Shown here piece after piece: positions 26,107-35,877 of a stretch of 64,000 nucleotides of DNA. The stretch lies in assembly GCA_963677185.1 (NCBI GenBank), contig OY781889.1:1426001-1490000 (forward strand). The letters run 5' to 3'. A model generated the notes under the pieces. The model searched no databases, had not been told where the DNA came from, and saw nothing but the letters and a program-made list of their open reading frames with translations. This DNA is from G963677185 sp963677185 (GTDB taxonomy: Bacteria; Bacillota; Syntrophomonadia; Syntrophomonadales; Syntrophomonadaceae). The translations under genes and the position numbers were made by a program. Every line of letters starts with the position of its first letter. Position 1 is the first letter of the stretch.

Positions 26107-27657
26107 ATGGAAAAGCTACTTCAGAAAGGGCAAAGATTTGAGTTCTCTGATTTTTACATGTCTCGGGAGCTTATGTTAACCATTAGCTGGGATTTATCAG
26201 AACCGATCAATCAATCCTTCGCTGCATTTTTTCTAGAAAACAAAGGGCAGATCCGTGATCCTGCCGATCTTGTCAGCTTCAAACGCCAAGCGCATCCCTC
26301 TGGAGCAATGGCATTCACTGAAACGTTGGGTTCAGAACATGTTCTTTCGTTTAACCTCAATAAGATTCCAACTCATGTAGCTCGCATATCGTTAGTCATA
26401 TATCAAAAGAAAGCATACATAAAAAATAGAGGGCTCAATGAAGCCAGCAGAGTTCAAATTCGGTTTTTAGATCCTCAAAGCGGTGAGGTACTCGCTAGTT
26501 TTACCGCCGAAGAAGGTTTGCAGGGAATGAACGTATTGGTGATTGGCGAAATCTATAAATACTTTCATTCATGGAGATTTAATGCCATTGGTAACGGTTT
26601 CGTTTATAGCATTGACACCTTATTGCGTAATTACCTTGTGGGCAATACTTTGGAAATCAACGATTTCCTGCCTACCCTAAACGCTGGACATGCCACTGAC
26701 GTAAGCGACTTGGAACCACCGACTTCCGATGAAATACATGACACGCTGTCTAAAGAACCAAATGAGGAACTAGCTTTTAGTCTGCCAAACGTAATAGATA
26801 ACCCTCAAATTCACGCATCCGAAGCCCCTAACATCAACATGCGTCCTGTAAGAACAATTTCAGAATGGGAGACCATTATCTGCAGAGCAGCAATGGCTAG
26901 CCAAGAACTGACCGTTCGAGACGCGCTCAATAAAGGAGCCGATCCCAACGCACAAATTACTGTATTTAAAGACGGCGTCTTACAGGATATTTCTGCTTTA
27001 ATAGCGGGGATCCATGTATGCCATGTCGGCATTGTTAAGCTTCTTCTTGAAAATGGAGCCAATTCCAATGAAAAGAGTTCCAGCGGAATTTGCCCGTTAA
27101 TCCTAGCAACTCAAAATCGCAATATTAATATTATGAAGTCTTTGCTGGAGCACGGAGCTGATCCTAATTTAAGGGGGTCATCCATCGGAGGGAATGCTAT
27201 TACACGTGCATTGGCTGTTTACAATAGCGATACGTCATATCCAATTATCCAAGTCATAGGACTATTGATGATGCATGGAGCTGATATTAATGCACTAGTT
27301 GGCGAAGCGATTAATGTAAGTATTTTACATGCGGTAGCCTATATGGAATGGACTGATGTTCTGGAAGTGATGTTAGCCCCAGGTAATCCGATACCGGCCA
27401 GTATCGAGAATTTGATGTCCCTTTCATCTGCATGCCAGGATTTGGGATTGATGTCAGTACTAGATATTCTTGACAATATGAGTAAACGACAACCAGCATT
27501 AACAGACATCAACGCCAGGGAAAGAAATGAAGGTGAGCCTGAATTACATATAGGAACCCTTAACTCCAATTATTCTAGGAATATAGATTACGATGACAAA
27601 CAAGATGAGGTGGATCGGAAGCCCAACCAGCGAAATGACGATTCCGAAGAGGATTAA
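26107..27657 (+). CDS. TerD-domain and ankyrin-repeat fusion protein
   Basis: 516 residues. Residues 1-190 read as a TerD domain: KGQ near 8, LTISWDLS near 28, AFFLENKGQI near 40, GAMAFTE near 68, then ALL-beta strands to YFHSWRFNAIGNGF near 160. Residues 265-430 are ankyrin-like repeats (LNKGADPNAQ, LLENGANSN, LLEHGADPNLRG, MMHGADINAL). The tail is acidic and polar. No enzyme motif is visible, so a Ca-binding or sensor/adaptor role is inferred. It is the first gene of the plus-strand operon beside dnd. I know of no standard Dnd component with this architecture. Confidence 0.75.
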   Translation: MEKLLQKGQRFEFSDFYMSRELMLTISWDLSEPINQSFAAFFLENKGQIRDPADLVSFKRQAHPSGAMAFTETLGSEHVLSFNLNKIPTHVARISLVIYQKKAYIKNRGLNEASRVQIRFLDPQSGEVLASFTAEEGLQGMNVLVIGEIYKYFHSWRFNAIGNGFVYSIDTLLRNYLVGNTLEINDFLPTLNAGHATDVSDLEPPTSDEIHDTLSKEPNEELAFSLPNVIDNPQIHASEAPNINMRPVRTISEWETIICRAAMASQELTVRDALNKGADPNAQITVFKDGVLQDISALIAGIHVCHVGIVKLLLENGANSNEKSSSGICPLILATQNRNINIMKSLLEHGADPNLRGSSIGGNAITRALAVYNSDTSYPIIQVIGLLMMHGADINALVGEAINVSILHAVAYMEWTDVLEVMLAPGNPIPASIENLMSLSSACQDLGLMSVLDILDNMSKRQPALTDINARERNEGEPELHIGTLNSNYSRNIDYDDKQDEVDRKPNQRNDDSEED

Positions 27658-27671
27658 CGGAGGTATTTAGG

Positions 27672-29834
27672 ATGTTTCAGTCCATATTGAACGGTCAAAG
27701 TATGGAAGCATCTTTGTATAATGAGATTCAAATGGTGGTAAACCGTTTGGAGTCAATACGCTATGATGATCTGATAGCACAGATAATTCAGAGCGAGGTT
27801 AAGGAGCGAGTCTTTCTACGACGAGTCATATCCTTGACACCTTTGCTTTGGACAGATGAACAACAGCTAATACAATCAAAATCGTCACCAGCCCAAGAAC
27901 AACCTAGCCTTGATTCAATTCTTGACAGAAACCAAGAATTATTAGGGATCCCAATATCAGTGCTTGATTTATCAGTAAGAGCTAATAATGGTCTATCAAA
28001 AGCTGGAATTGATAATATGTTTTCGTTGCTCAAGACATCGGAAGAAGAATTGAGAAATATTTGGAGTTTAGGACAGAAAAGTATAGACGAAATAAAAGCG
28101 AAAAAGCATTTATTCATAAAATCTTTTTCGCTTCAAGTTGCTAATCAATGTCCAAGACAATCAGAATCACCGGCGCGAGATCAACCAATCGTTTATTCAT
28201 TGGTCGACAGAAACAGAAGACTATCAGAAACGCCCGTAGCAGTGCTTGATTTATCCGTGAGAGCAAACAATGGTCTATTTAGGGCTGGAATTGGAAATAT
28301 GTATCTGTTGCTCAAAATTTCGGAGAATGAATTGCGTAAAATTAGGAGTTTAGGGCAGAAAAGTGTGGATGAAATAGTTGCGAAAAGGGAGCTATTCATA
28401 ACATCCTATGAGGCATTTTACACCGCTCCGCCAGAAATATTGAGCAAGGCAGAGTCCGTTTCCACTGAAGATGAACGCGAAGATCCCGTCAAAGTTGCTC
28501 AAGCTCAATGTTTAGAAGAAATCAGTGCTGAACTATCGGCACTCGATATCGAAATCATTTCCCTGTTGCGAGAGCCAGAAATGGTTCGGGATCTTGCCTG
28601 CCATGAACCTGGCTTGTTTCAACGCCTATTGGATTTGATGTTGGAAAGACCAGAAATGCTGGCAACACCATTGCCATCTCATTTGAACAGCATAGTCGGT
28701 ATCAACAAAACCGAGAATCTAGATGAGATTGCAAACAACATATTTAGCTCTTTGGGAAATCGTGAGCGTGAAATCGTTTATAAACGTATGGGAGTAATAG
28801 GTGAATGTAAATCAACGCTTGAAGAACTGGGACAATCTATGGGAGTTACGCGAGAACGCATTCGTCAAATTGAGAGTAAGGCTATGAAAAAGATTAGAAA
28901 TATAGCCTTTCATAAGAACTTCTACGGAATTAGATTTGTGATATATAGGCATATCTTTAGTAATGGGGGGTTCATCAGTAAAGCCGAATTAGTTCAGCAA
29001 TTAGAGGAGACCTATACTTCGCACGTTATTAATACTGATGCATTCATCGATTTGATAACAGCCGATGCAACCTGGTTTGTTTCTGCTGAAGCTAGTTTGT
29101 TGGCACTAAAAGACAATGAGATTATATATCCCTCAATAATTGAAACCATAAGGAGCTATTTAACGCAAGAAAATGAAATTCGCTCGTTGGAGCAAATTGT
29201 TGCAGCGGTCGGAAGTGCCTTCGACGGTCAGTTAACCGGAGCTCCTGAAGCCTTGGAGTGTGCCATAGAATGCTGTATAGAAGAACACCCGAAGTTTGTG
29301 ATGGTAAGGACAGGAGGATTTGGTCTGGATAGTTGGCCCCAAGTGAATCCGCGTGGCAGACGAGACATGATTTTAAGTGCGATGCGGAAACTCGGCGGGC
29401 CGGCCCATTATAGTGAAATAGCTCGATTTGTTAACGAGCTATTTTCCGCCAACTATTCTGTGCATAGCATTCATGCCGCTATCGGTAACTATCCAGATGA
29501 TTTCGTTTGGACAGGAATAAAGGGACAGTACGATCTGAAGGAACGAGGGGCTGAAAGAGTGGGAAGGTACATCGATCTGGTACAAGAATCCCTTAAACAA
29601 GCCGGTGTTCCACAAAAGCTTAATGATATTATTGCTTACGTAATCAAGTTTAGATCAGTTACGGAATCTTCGATTTTGATGACATTGAGCTTCAACTCGG
29701 ATTATTTTACGTGTCTGCCGTACGGGTATTTCGCTCTGAAACAATGGAACTTGGAACCACAAAGTAATAATGCAGATGCAGATGAAGTTGAACTAATTGA
29801 CGAGTACTTAGATCTGCTGATGGCAGAATTGTAA
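27672..29834 (+). CDS. Protein with two alpha-CTD-like repeats, a sigma-4-like HTH and a HARE-like domain
   Basis: 720 residues; ATG at 27672 behind GGAGGTATTTAGG. Residues 91-146 and 183-240 are two near-duplicate helix-hairpin repeats (VLDLSVRANNGL, LGQKSVDEI) like the C-terminal domain of RNA polymerase alpha. Residues 360-412 (LGNREREIVYKRMG..LGQSMGVTRERIRQIE) are a sigma-70 region 4. Residues 559-620 (GGPAHYSEIARFVN) look like a HARE-HTH, a module tied to modified-DNA systems. No nuclease or ATPase motif. It is probably the DNA-recognition or transcription-linked sensor of the cluster. Confidence 0.75.
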   Translation: MFQSILNGQSMEASLYNEIQMVVNRLESIRYDDLIAQIIQSEVKERVFLRRVISLTPLLWTDEQQLIQSKSSPAQEQPSLDSILDRNQELLGIPISVLDLSVRANNGLSKAGIDNMFSLLKTSEEELRNIWSLGQKSIDEIKAKKHLFIKSFSLQVANQCPRQSESPARDQPIVYSLVDRNRRLSETPVAVLDLSVRANNGLFRAGIGNMYLLLKISENELRKIRSLGQKSVDEIVAKRELFITSYEAFYTAPPEILSKAESVSTEDEREDPVKVAQAQCLEEISAELSALDIEIISLLREPEMVRDLACHEPGLFQRLLDLMLERPEMLATPLPSHLNSIVGINKTENLDEIANNIFSSLGNREREIVYKRMGVIGECKSTLEELGQSMGVTRERIRQIESKAMKKIRNIAFHKNFYGIRFVIYRHIFSNGGFISKAELVQQLEETYTSHVINTDAFIDLITADATWFVSAEASLLALKDNEIIYPSIIETIRSYLTQENEIRSLEQIVAAVGSAFDGQLTGAPEALECAIECCIEEHPKFVMVRTGGFGLDSWPQVNPRGRRDMILSAMRKLGGPAHYSEIARFVNELFSANYSVHSIHAAIGNYPDDFVWTGIKGQYDLKERGAERVGRYIDLVQESLKQAGVPQKLNDIIAYVIKFRSVTESSILMTLSFNSDYFTCLPYGYFALKQWNLEPQSNNADADEVELIDEYLDLLMAEL

Positions 29835-29865
29835 TTTGTTGGTCCGTGGCAATGTGGGAGGAAAT

Positions 29866-31920
29866 ATGATATCTGTTCATGAAAATCGTGTTATTGATAA
29901 CCGTGGCATTACCATGGTGGAGGCTTTAACTCAATTAATGCCCCAAGGACTCAAACTGGACATAGCGGTAGGGTATTTCTTCGTTAGTGGATATCATTTA
30001 ATTAGAGAAAGCTTCAATCAGATCGCCATGCAAAGTACTGTGCGTATCATAATAGGAAACCAGACAGATTTTAATACCGTTCAGGAAATCGATGCTGGAC
30101 TTTGTGGGCACAGCACAATTGGGAAACCCCCATTTGATGCCCTCCAGGCAGAAATATGTGATCTGGCATCTGAACCGCACCTTTCTGTATCAGCTTACAT
30201 GCTACGGGACCTCATCGCAGCAGGCCAGGTTCATGTCAGAGTATATACTGGCCCAGCGGACTATTTTCATGCAAAAGCATATATGATTGGTCGCCAGGAT
30301 CAATATGACGGTTATGCAATAATTGGCTCTAGTAACTTCAGTAGAGCTGGTTTTCTAGGAAACAGCGAGTTAAATGTATTGACCAAAGATAGTTATCCTA
30401 GCTTATCCAAGTGGTTTGATAATTTATGGGATTCGGATGATGTTTCTGATTTCTCTCTAGATTTAATGAAAATTATCGATAAATATGTACCCATACCGCC
30501 CCATAGCGAACGATTGATTTTTGATAAAGGCACCTCGGTTGAAGATGAGAAGCCTTCTGTCCCGTTCATACCATCGAACATAGAATTGCGCGATTATCAG
30601 AAAAAGGCGATTATTACATGGATAAATACCGCCAAGGGGCGGGGGCTACTGGAAATGGCGACTGGCACAGGCAAAACCGTCACAGCTATGGCCGCTTCTG
30701 TGAAGCTTTTCGAAGGTCTTGGCCGTTTGGCGGTCATTATTATTTGCCCCTATCAGCATCTTGTTACACAGTGGGCTCGGGAGTGTCGGTTATTTGGATT
30801 TACACCTATACTATGTTATAAAAGCCGAGGCATCTGGGAAGAAAAGCTTAACGCGGAAATAGTGAACTACAATATTGGTGTAACGCAGGCTGTAAGCATT
30901 ATTACAACAAATGACAGTTTTGTGTCCGATGCTTTTCAGAATTCGATAGCGAACATAAAAGGTCCCATTATGTTGATTGCCGACGAAGCTCACAATTTAG
31001 GGGCTGCCAAGACCTATAGCCGTTTGCCTGATTATATTCCTTTTAGACTGGGCTTGTCAGCTACCCCAGAACGATGGTATGACGAAGAAGGTACACAAGC
31101 ATTAAAGGATTATTTTGAGAACGGCATTATATTCCGATTCGGACTGAAGGAAGCCATCGCAGAAGGTTACTTAACACCATATTACTATTACCCGCACCTC
31201 GTATATCTTACCGATGATGAAAATGAAGAATACTGGAAGATCAGTCGAGCAATTACCAAGCTTACAGCTTTTTCAGGTAAGCTTGATCTCGATGACGAAT
31301 CCCTTAAGCTGTTGCTGATTAAACGATCACGTCTAGTGAGTAGGGCCGAGAATAAGCTGGTAGTTCTGGAAGAAATAATGCGCGATCAAGCTCAATCCAG
31401 CCATACTATTTTTTACTGCGGTGATGCTAAAACTGATGGTGAACGTCAGATTGAAAGGGTCATTCAACTGTTAGGCAAAAAGCTTGGTATGCGGGTACAT
31501 CCTTTTACTTCCGAAGAGAAGACTGATGAACGAAGTGATTTGCTGAATCGTTTTGAAAGCGGCAATCTGCAAGGATTGGTAGCTATTCGCTGTCTAGATG
31601 AAGGTGTAGACGTGCCTGCAACTCAAACCGCATTTATTATGAGCAGCAGTACTAATCCAAGAGAGTTCGTGCAGCGCAGAGGGCGTATTCTACGCCGTTT
31701 CCCCGGGAAAAAGCATGCCTTTATCCATGATTTCATTGTCGTACCTAGTGGATTGGATGAAATATCCCATTTGGAACCCGCAGTATTTAATATGGAACGA
31801 AATCTCATGAAAAGAGAACTGCGCCGGTTCCGGGAATTTGCGGTTCTGGCTGTGAATGGACCTGTCGCCAAACTGAGTATTATGGAAATAGCTGAAAAGT
31901 ATAATCTGTTAGATTATTAA
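29866..31920 (+). CDS. PLD nuclease and SF2 helicase fusion, candidate phosphorothioation-dependent restriction enzyme
   Basis: 684 residues; ATG at 29866 behind GGGAGGAAAT. The N-terminal PLD-type domain has HAK at 135-137 and GSSNFSRAG near 154. The helicase has LRDYQKKAI near 245, Walker A ATGTGKT near 265, DEAH near 371, LSATPERW near 395 and QRRGRILRR near 602. It should translocate on and cut DNA. From memory it resembles helicases annotated as Dnd-linked restriction enzymes; no search was run. It lies mid-operon. Confidence 0.8.
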   Translation: MISVHENRVIDNRGITMVEALTQLMPQGLKLDIAVGYFFVSGYHLIRESFNQIAMQSTVRIIIGNQTDFNTVQEIDAGLCGHSTIGKPPFDALQAEICDLASEPHLSVSAYMLRDLIAAGQVHVRVYTGPADYFHAKAYMIGRQDQYDGYAIIGSSNFSRAGFLGNSELNVLTKDSYPSLSKWFDNLWDSDDVSDFSLDLMKIIDKYVPIPPHSERLIFDKGTSVEDEKPSVPFIPSNIELRDYQKKAIITWINTAKGRGLLEMATGTGKTVTAMAASVKLFEGLGRLAVIIICPYQHLVTQWARECRLFGFTPILCYKSRGIWEEKLNAEIVNYNIGVTQAVSIITTNDSFVSDAFQNSIANIKGPIMLIADEAHNLGAAKTYSRLPDYIPFRLGLSATPERWYDEEGTQALKDYFENGIIFRFGLKEAIAEGYLTPYYYYPHLVYLTDDENEEYWKISRAITKLTAFSGKLDLDDESLKLLLIKRSRLVSRAENKLVVLEEIMRDQAQSSHTIFYCGDAKTDGERQIERVIQLLGKKLGMRVHPFTSEEKTDERSDLLNRFESGNLQGLVAIRCLDEGVDVPATQTAFIMSSSTNPREFVQRRGRILRRFPGKKHAFIHDFIVVPSGLDEISHLEPAVFNMERNLMKRELRRFREFAVLAVNGPVAKLSIMEIAEKYNLLDY

Positions 31921-31939
31921 CCGGAAGGAGTTGGATGTA

Positions 31940-32116
31940 GTGACTGTAAAAGCGCCAGTGCGAGACATTAAAGAGGTTTTAGAGGAAATGCCCACGGAAA
32001 TTCGAAAGATCGTATCTCGGGTAATTGAGTTAGAACATGCCAATATCCATCATAAAAAACCACATGGGATTAAAGACGAAATCGCCAAAATCGTGAAAGA
32101 GGTGATCAAATCTTGA
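31940..32116 (+). CDS. Small basic helical protein, 58 aa
   Basis: GTG at 31940 with GGAG 9 bases upstream; an in-frame TTG at 31931 touches the ribosome site and is unlikely. Mostly helical, with two KE-rich amphipathic helices separated by HHKKPHG. Its stop overlaps the TTG start of the next gene, so it is coupled to the SMC-like ATPase and may be a partner subunit. Confidence 0.7.
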   Translation: MTVKAPVRDIKEVLEEMPTEIRKIVSRVIELEHANIHHKKPHGIKDEIAKIVKEVIKS

Positions 32117-34107
32117 TTTTAGATTCCATACGCGTAAAGAATTTTCGCCAATATTATGGAACGCAAACTATTCGCTTCTCAAAAGACCGAGAAAAAAACG
32201 TAACAGTCATCCACGGAGAAAACGGATCGGGAAAGACTTCTTTACTTAATGCATTTTTATGGTGTTTCTATGGTCAAATCAACCTTCCAAAACCGGAAGC
32301 AATTATTAGCGAAAGGGCTGAAGGCGAAACTCCTGATGGACAAGAATTGGAATGCTCTGTCGAGATTAAGTTTCGAGACGAAAATCGTGATTACACAGTG
32401 TCGCGCAGCATTATTGGTAAAAAACAGAACGGGCGATTCGTTGTATCTTATCCCGTATTTGAAATCAATTACATTGAAGAAACCGGTGAAAGCAAGAGCG
32501 CTGGCAATCCACAGGTTATGATCAACCAAATTATGCCAGATAAGATGAGTTCTTATTTCTTTTTTGACGGTGAGCGTATTGATAATTTATCCAAAGAAAG
32601 CGGTGCTGATGACATTAAGGAAGCCATCAAAACCATTATGGGGTTAGAAGCACTCGAACGCGCCCAGGACCATCTCGATGATGTAAGACGCATATTTGCT
32701 ACTGAAGTGAAGAAATCAGCCGACACCAAGCTTCAACAATTAATAAACGAGCGGGAAGCCCTTGAGGACCAAGAAAAGGAATGCCGCCGCCGCCAAGCAG
32801 AAACAATAGAAAATAAAAAAGCCAGCCAACTGCAAAAAAATAAAGTGAATGAACGCTTCAGACAGGTTGAGGAAACCCGCCAAGCGCAAGCGGAACGTGA
32901 TCGCTTGGACATGCAAAAAGCCTCTATTCAAAAAAACATCGCTGATATTGATAAAAAGCTCAAAATCGTTGCTAGCACTCAAGGTTATTTAGCCTTTTCG
33001 GACGAGATCACCGTTCAGGCCCACGCATTTCTTGAAGAAAAGCGTTCTCGCGGTGAAGTACCATCTGGGATTAAAGAACAGTTTGTGAAAGACCTCCTCG
33101 AAGCCGGGAAGTGTATTTGCGGTAATCCACTCGTGGAAGGAAGCGACCATTATACAACAGTGGCACAATGGCTTACCAAAGCCACAAGCCAGGTAATGGA
33201 AGATAAGGTTCTTCAGGTCAGCGCTGATATTAAAAATATGACTAAATACCGCATTGATTTGTTCACATCACTCAAAGACTACATGGATATTCGGGCTAAA
33301 TATAGAAAGGACCTTACCTCTGTCAACGAACAACTGGATGAAATCGGGGCCAAATTGAGCGGTAAGGACTCTGAAGAAATTAGGGACCTTGAACGAAAAC
33401 GCAAAGAGCTAGAAGATGAAATTGAGGATGCTAACAAAAAGCTTGGCCGTTTGGAAAAAGAAATTACCGACTTGCAGAAAAGCCTTCTAGCGAAGACTAA
33501 GGAAATCAATCAATGCGAAGCAGCCGAAAGCCAGGTAGCTCTTGCCAAAAAGAGAATGGAAGCATGCCTTGATGCCAAAGAGGCGTTTATGAGTCTTCAT
33601 CATGCACTTGCAAGCAAGGTTAAAAACGACCTTCAAAATCGGATTAATGATGTATATGCGAACTTTATGAGAAAGGGATATCATGCCCGCCTGAATGACG
33701 ATTACATGCTTCAAATAATTAAAGATTCTGGTGACGATGAAAAAAATGTAGCCATGTCACAAGGGGAACGGCAAATCACCAGCCTGGCTTTCATTGGTGC
33801 CCTAGTTGATCTAGCTCGTGTTCAAGGTGAGAAAGGCCAGAACCGATTCTTCCGGGGCGGGATATTTCCAATTGTAATGGATTCCCCCTTCGGAGCTCTT
33901 GATCCGGACCACCGTTCTCGGATTGCCGATGGCATACCTACGTTAGCTCGCCAGGTAGTTGTTATGGTCACTGATTCCCAATGGCAGGGAGAAGTTGAAA
34001 AAGAATTGAATCCCAAGGTTGCCAGTCATTATTATTTGCGGAATTTCGCCCCGAATACTTCTGCTGGTGTTACCTATGAGTTTACAGAAATAAGGGAGGC
34101 GCAGTAA
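32113..34107 (+). CDS. Second SMC/Rad50-like ATPase, DndD-related
   Basis: 664 residues; TTG start at 32113 behind GAGGTGATCAAATC. Walker A GENGSGKTS near 35, a long coiled coil (about 190-500) with a CICG hook-like pair near 335, signature MSQGERQ near 555 and Walker B PIVMDSPFGALDP near 595. It resembles DndD but is encoded with the helicase on the opposite strand. It likely couples ATP use to DNA scanning or cutting in the restriction arm. Confidence 0.82.
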   Translation: MILDSIRVKNFRQYYGTQTIRFSKDREKNVTVIHGENGSGKTSLLNAFLWCFYGQINLPKPEAIISERAEGETPDGQELECSVEIKFRDENRDYTVSRSIIGKKQNGRFVVSYPVFEINYIEETGESKSAGNPQVMINQIMPDKMSSYFFFDGERIDNLSKESGADDIKEAIKTIMGLEALERAQDHLDDVRRIFATEVKKSADTKLQQLINEREALEDQEKECRRRQAETIENKKASQLQKNKVNERFRQVEETRQAQAERDRLDMQKASIQKNIADIDKKLKIVASTQGYLAFSDEITVQAHAFLEEKRSRGEVPSGIKEQFVKDLLEAGKCICGNPLVEGSDHYTTVAQWLTKATSQVMEDKVLQVSADIKNMTKYRIDLFTSLKDYMDIRAKYRKDLTSVNEQLDEIGAKLSGKDSEEIRDLERKRKELEDEIEDANKKLGRLEKEITDLQKSLLAKTKEINQCEAAESQVALAKKRMEACLDAKEAFMSLHHALASKVKNDLQNRINDVYANFMRKGYHARLNDDYMLQIIKDSGDDEKNVAMSQGERQITSLAFIGALVDLARVQGEKGQNRFFRGGIFPIVMDSPFGALDPDHRSRIADGIPTLARQVVVMVTDSQWQGEVEKELNPKVASHYYLRNFAPNTSAGVTYEFTEIREAQ

Positions 34108-34563
34108 ATGGCTACTAGATTTAAAAGGTCTAAAGACAAGGAAGAGATATTTAGACAGCTAGCTTCAAGCGATGACGCTCCCTTTGTGACGTTCAAAGAC
34201 GTGTTTATGATGGCGGCAATACTTGGATACAATTTGAAGAAACAGGAACAGCTAGCAAGCGGAGGAGAACAAATTGCCTGGGAGGTCTTCAGCGGGGCAA
34301 CTGACCAGGCAATGCTCAATGCAATCGCCCTATGCGATAGTGGTAATTTCGAAATACTCTTGGATACTGATGAGATGACTGATCAGAAGTTTAAAACCCT
34401 TGAGGAATACGCCAACGCTGGCCTCGATATAATTAAGGATAAAGTGTTAGACCGTCCCGGCAATCCACTCGACAACTTGATCGACTTCATTTTGAGCCGA
34501 GAATCTGATAATTCATCATCTCTGGACCGTTCAATACTTGGTGATATGAATATAGAGTTTTAA
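34108..34563 (+). CDS. Small Dnd-associated protein, 151 aa
   Basis: ATG directly follows the previous stop, behind AGGGAGGCGCAGTAA. All-helical, with FVTFKDVFMMAAILGYN near 27 and EEYANAGLDII near 108. From memory it matches the small family called dnd system-associated protein 4; not searched. No catalytic motif. It closes the plus-strand operon and faces dndB convergently. Confidence 0.7.
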   Translation: MATRFKRSKDKEEIFRQLASSDDAPFVTFKDVFMMAAILGYNLKKQEQLASGGEQIAWEVFSGATDQAMLNAIALCDSGNFEILLDTDEMTDQKFKTLEEYANAGLDIIKDKVLDRPGNPLDNLIDFILSRESDNSSSLDRSILGDMNIEF

Positions 34564-34674
34564 TTATTACAGTTCAAAATAATGACATGTAGGTATTTAT
34601 GCGTTAGCAGGACACCCAGGAAGAGCATTTGATATGTTATCTCGACATTCCCAAGATTATTCGTATTTTCATTA

Positions 34675-35715
34675 TTAAATTTTGAGTAGTTGTTTGATCC
34701 TTGCGCAAGTCATGTTTACATTGCTTTTGCTTTTTGAAATTTTGCCGTTAGTATCGAAAACTCGGCCTTCCCAGTCAGTCGTGTTGCTTCGGCTCCAGTC
34801 AACGTGGTCCAGTTCACGTATGTAGTCGGCCCAATTGGAATACTCATTTTTCCATAGAAACGCGGCTACCATGCCGATGGCTTCGATTACCACACCATGG
34901 GAATGTACATAATGGGATCGCAGTTCACTCGCATTCATTGTTTTGTCGCGCACTTGCTTCCATTCGGATATGTTATCACACAATATCGCCCAAAAGTCGG
35001 TAAGCATTTTCTTATTTTTTCCTTCAGGAATGCCTGAATGCAGTATTAGCTGTTGGTTTGTACTATATATATTACTTAAAGTGAAAATTTTATTGGAAAA
35101 TTTTGATAGCGAAGGTTTTTCCTTGTCAGTAAAGCGGTTCAGCAGAGGATTATTAACGATGATCTCTTTAGTCAACAAAGCCAAATCGTTGCGTGAGTCA
35201 TATAAAATCCCGATAGACCGGGTGGTGTTGACTGCGTGTTGGTTAAGGTCGGCGAACATCTGCTGACTTTTTACTAATCCTTGGTCCTGATAAAATACCA
35301 CCGAGATTGTCTCATTGCCTAACTCTGGATTTAATCGGAGGGCTTCTTCGATGGCAGCGCGACGATGCTGGCCGTCATTAATAATAAATGAAGCATCCAT
35401 AGATACGATTAGTTTGCCGATGTTAGGTTCCCCGGCACTAATGGCTTCAAATGATAGTTCACCATCAATTGAAGCAGTTAGCGATGAAAAAACGTAATCA
35501 CCAAGATTTTCGGTAATATAGCGTGTCAAAGCCGGAATTCGCGCGCGGTTAATCAAACGTTGAGCCCGGTATTCGGCTGGCACACTTTCTTCGTCAAAGA
35601 TGAACAATCTGGGCACTAGCTTCAATGGGCACATAGCCACATAGTATTCTTTTTTCGCTTGACAGCCCCTGACCGCCGGAAATGTATAAGTGAAATTATT
35701 GGGCATATTTGTCAT
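34675..35715 (-). CDS. dndB: DndB, DGQHR-domain regulator of phosphorothioation
   Basis: 346 residues. The signature DGQHR is at 114-118 (FIINDGQHRRAA). DndB is known as a DNA-binding repressor of dnd genes that affects modification level. Here it stands alone, 10 kb from dndDCAE, between the two plus-strand blocks. Its own promoter has the same TACGTACGTA core as the dndD promoter, which suggests that it controls both. Confidence 0.88.
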   Translation of the reverse strand: MTNMPNNFTYTFPAVRGCQAKKEYYVAMCPLKLVPRLFIFDEESVPAEYRAQRLINRARIPALTRYITENLGDYVFSSLTASIDGELSFEAISAGEPNIGKLIVSMDASFIINDGQHRRAAIEEALRLNPELGNETISVVFYQDQGLVKSQQMFADLNQHAVNTTRSIGILYDSRNDLALLTKEIIVNNPLLNRFTDKEKPSLSKFSNKIFTLSNIYSTNQQLILHSGIPEGKNKKMLTDFWAILCDNISEWKQVRDKTMNASELRSHYVHSHGVVIEAIGMVAAFLWKNEYSNWADYIRELDHVDWSRSNTTDWEGRVFDTNGKISKSKSNVNMTCARIKQLLKI

Positions 35716-35719
35716 CGCC

Positions 35720-35767
35720 TACGTACGTAAGATAGTATTATTATAGTGGCAAAGTGGGTTTTGTCAA
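35720..35767 (-). promoter_or_regulatory. dndB promoter with TACGTACGTA operator
   Basis: Minus strand: -35 TTGACA (35762-35767), 16-base spacer, -10 TATAAT (35740-35745), then CTTACGTACGTAGG with core at 35720-35729, only five bases before the dndB start codon. Layout is the same as at 25705-25759. Confidence 0.85.
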
Positions 35768-35877
35768 TTCTCGTATATATACTTATACCAAATAATAACA
35801 GTGTGTTACTGAAGCGTTACATAACCAGTGGAATTTCAAGGCAGTCAATTGGGATGAATGGACTCAAAAGGAGGTAA

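Noticed and set aside
28000..28400. Repeat within 27.9-28.4 kb as an assembly duplication
   Set aside because: The two alpha-CTD-like units have diverged at many third positions, so it is an old in-gene domain duplication.
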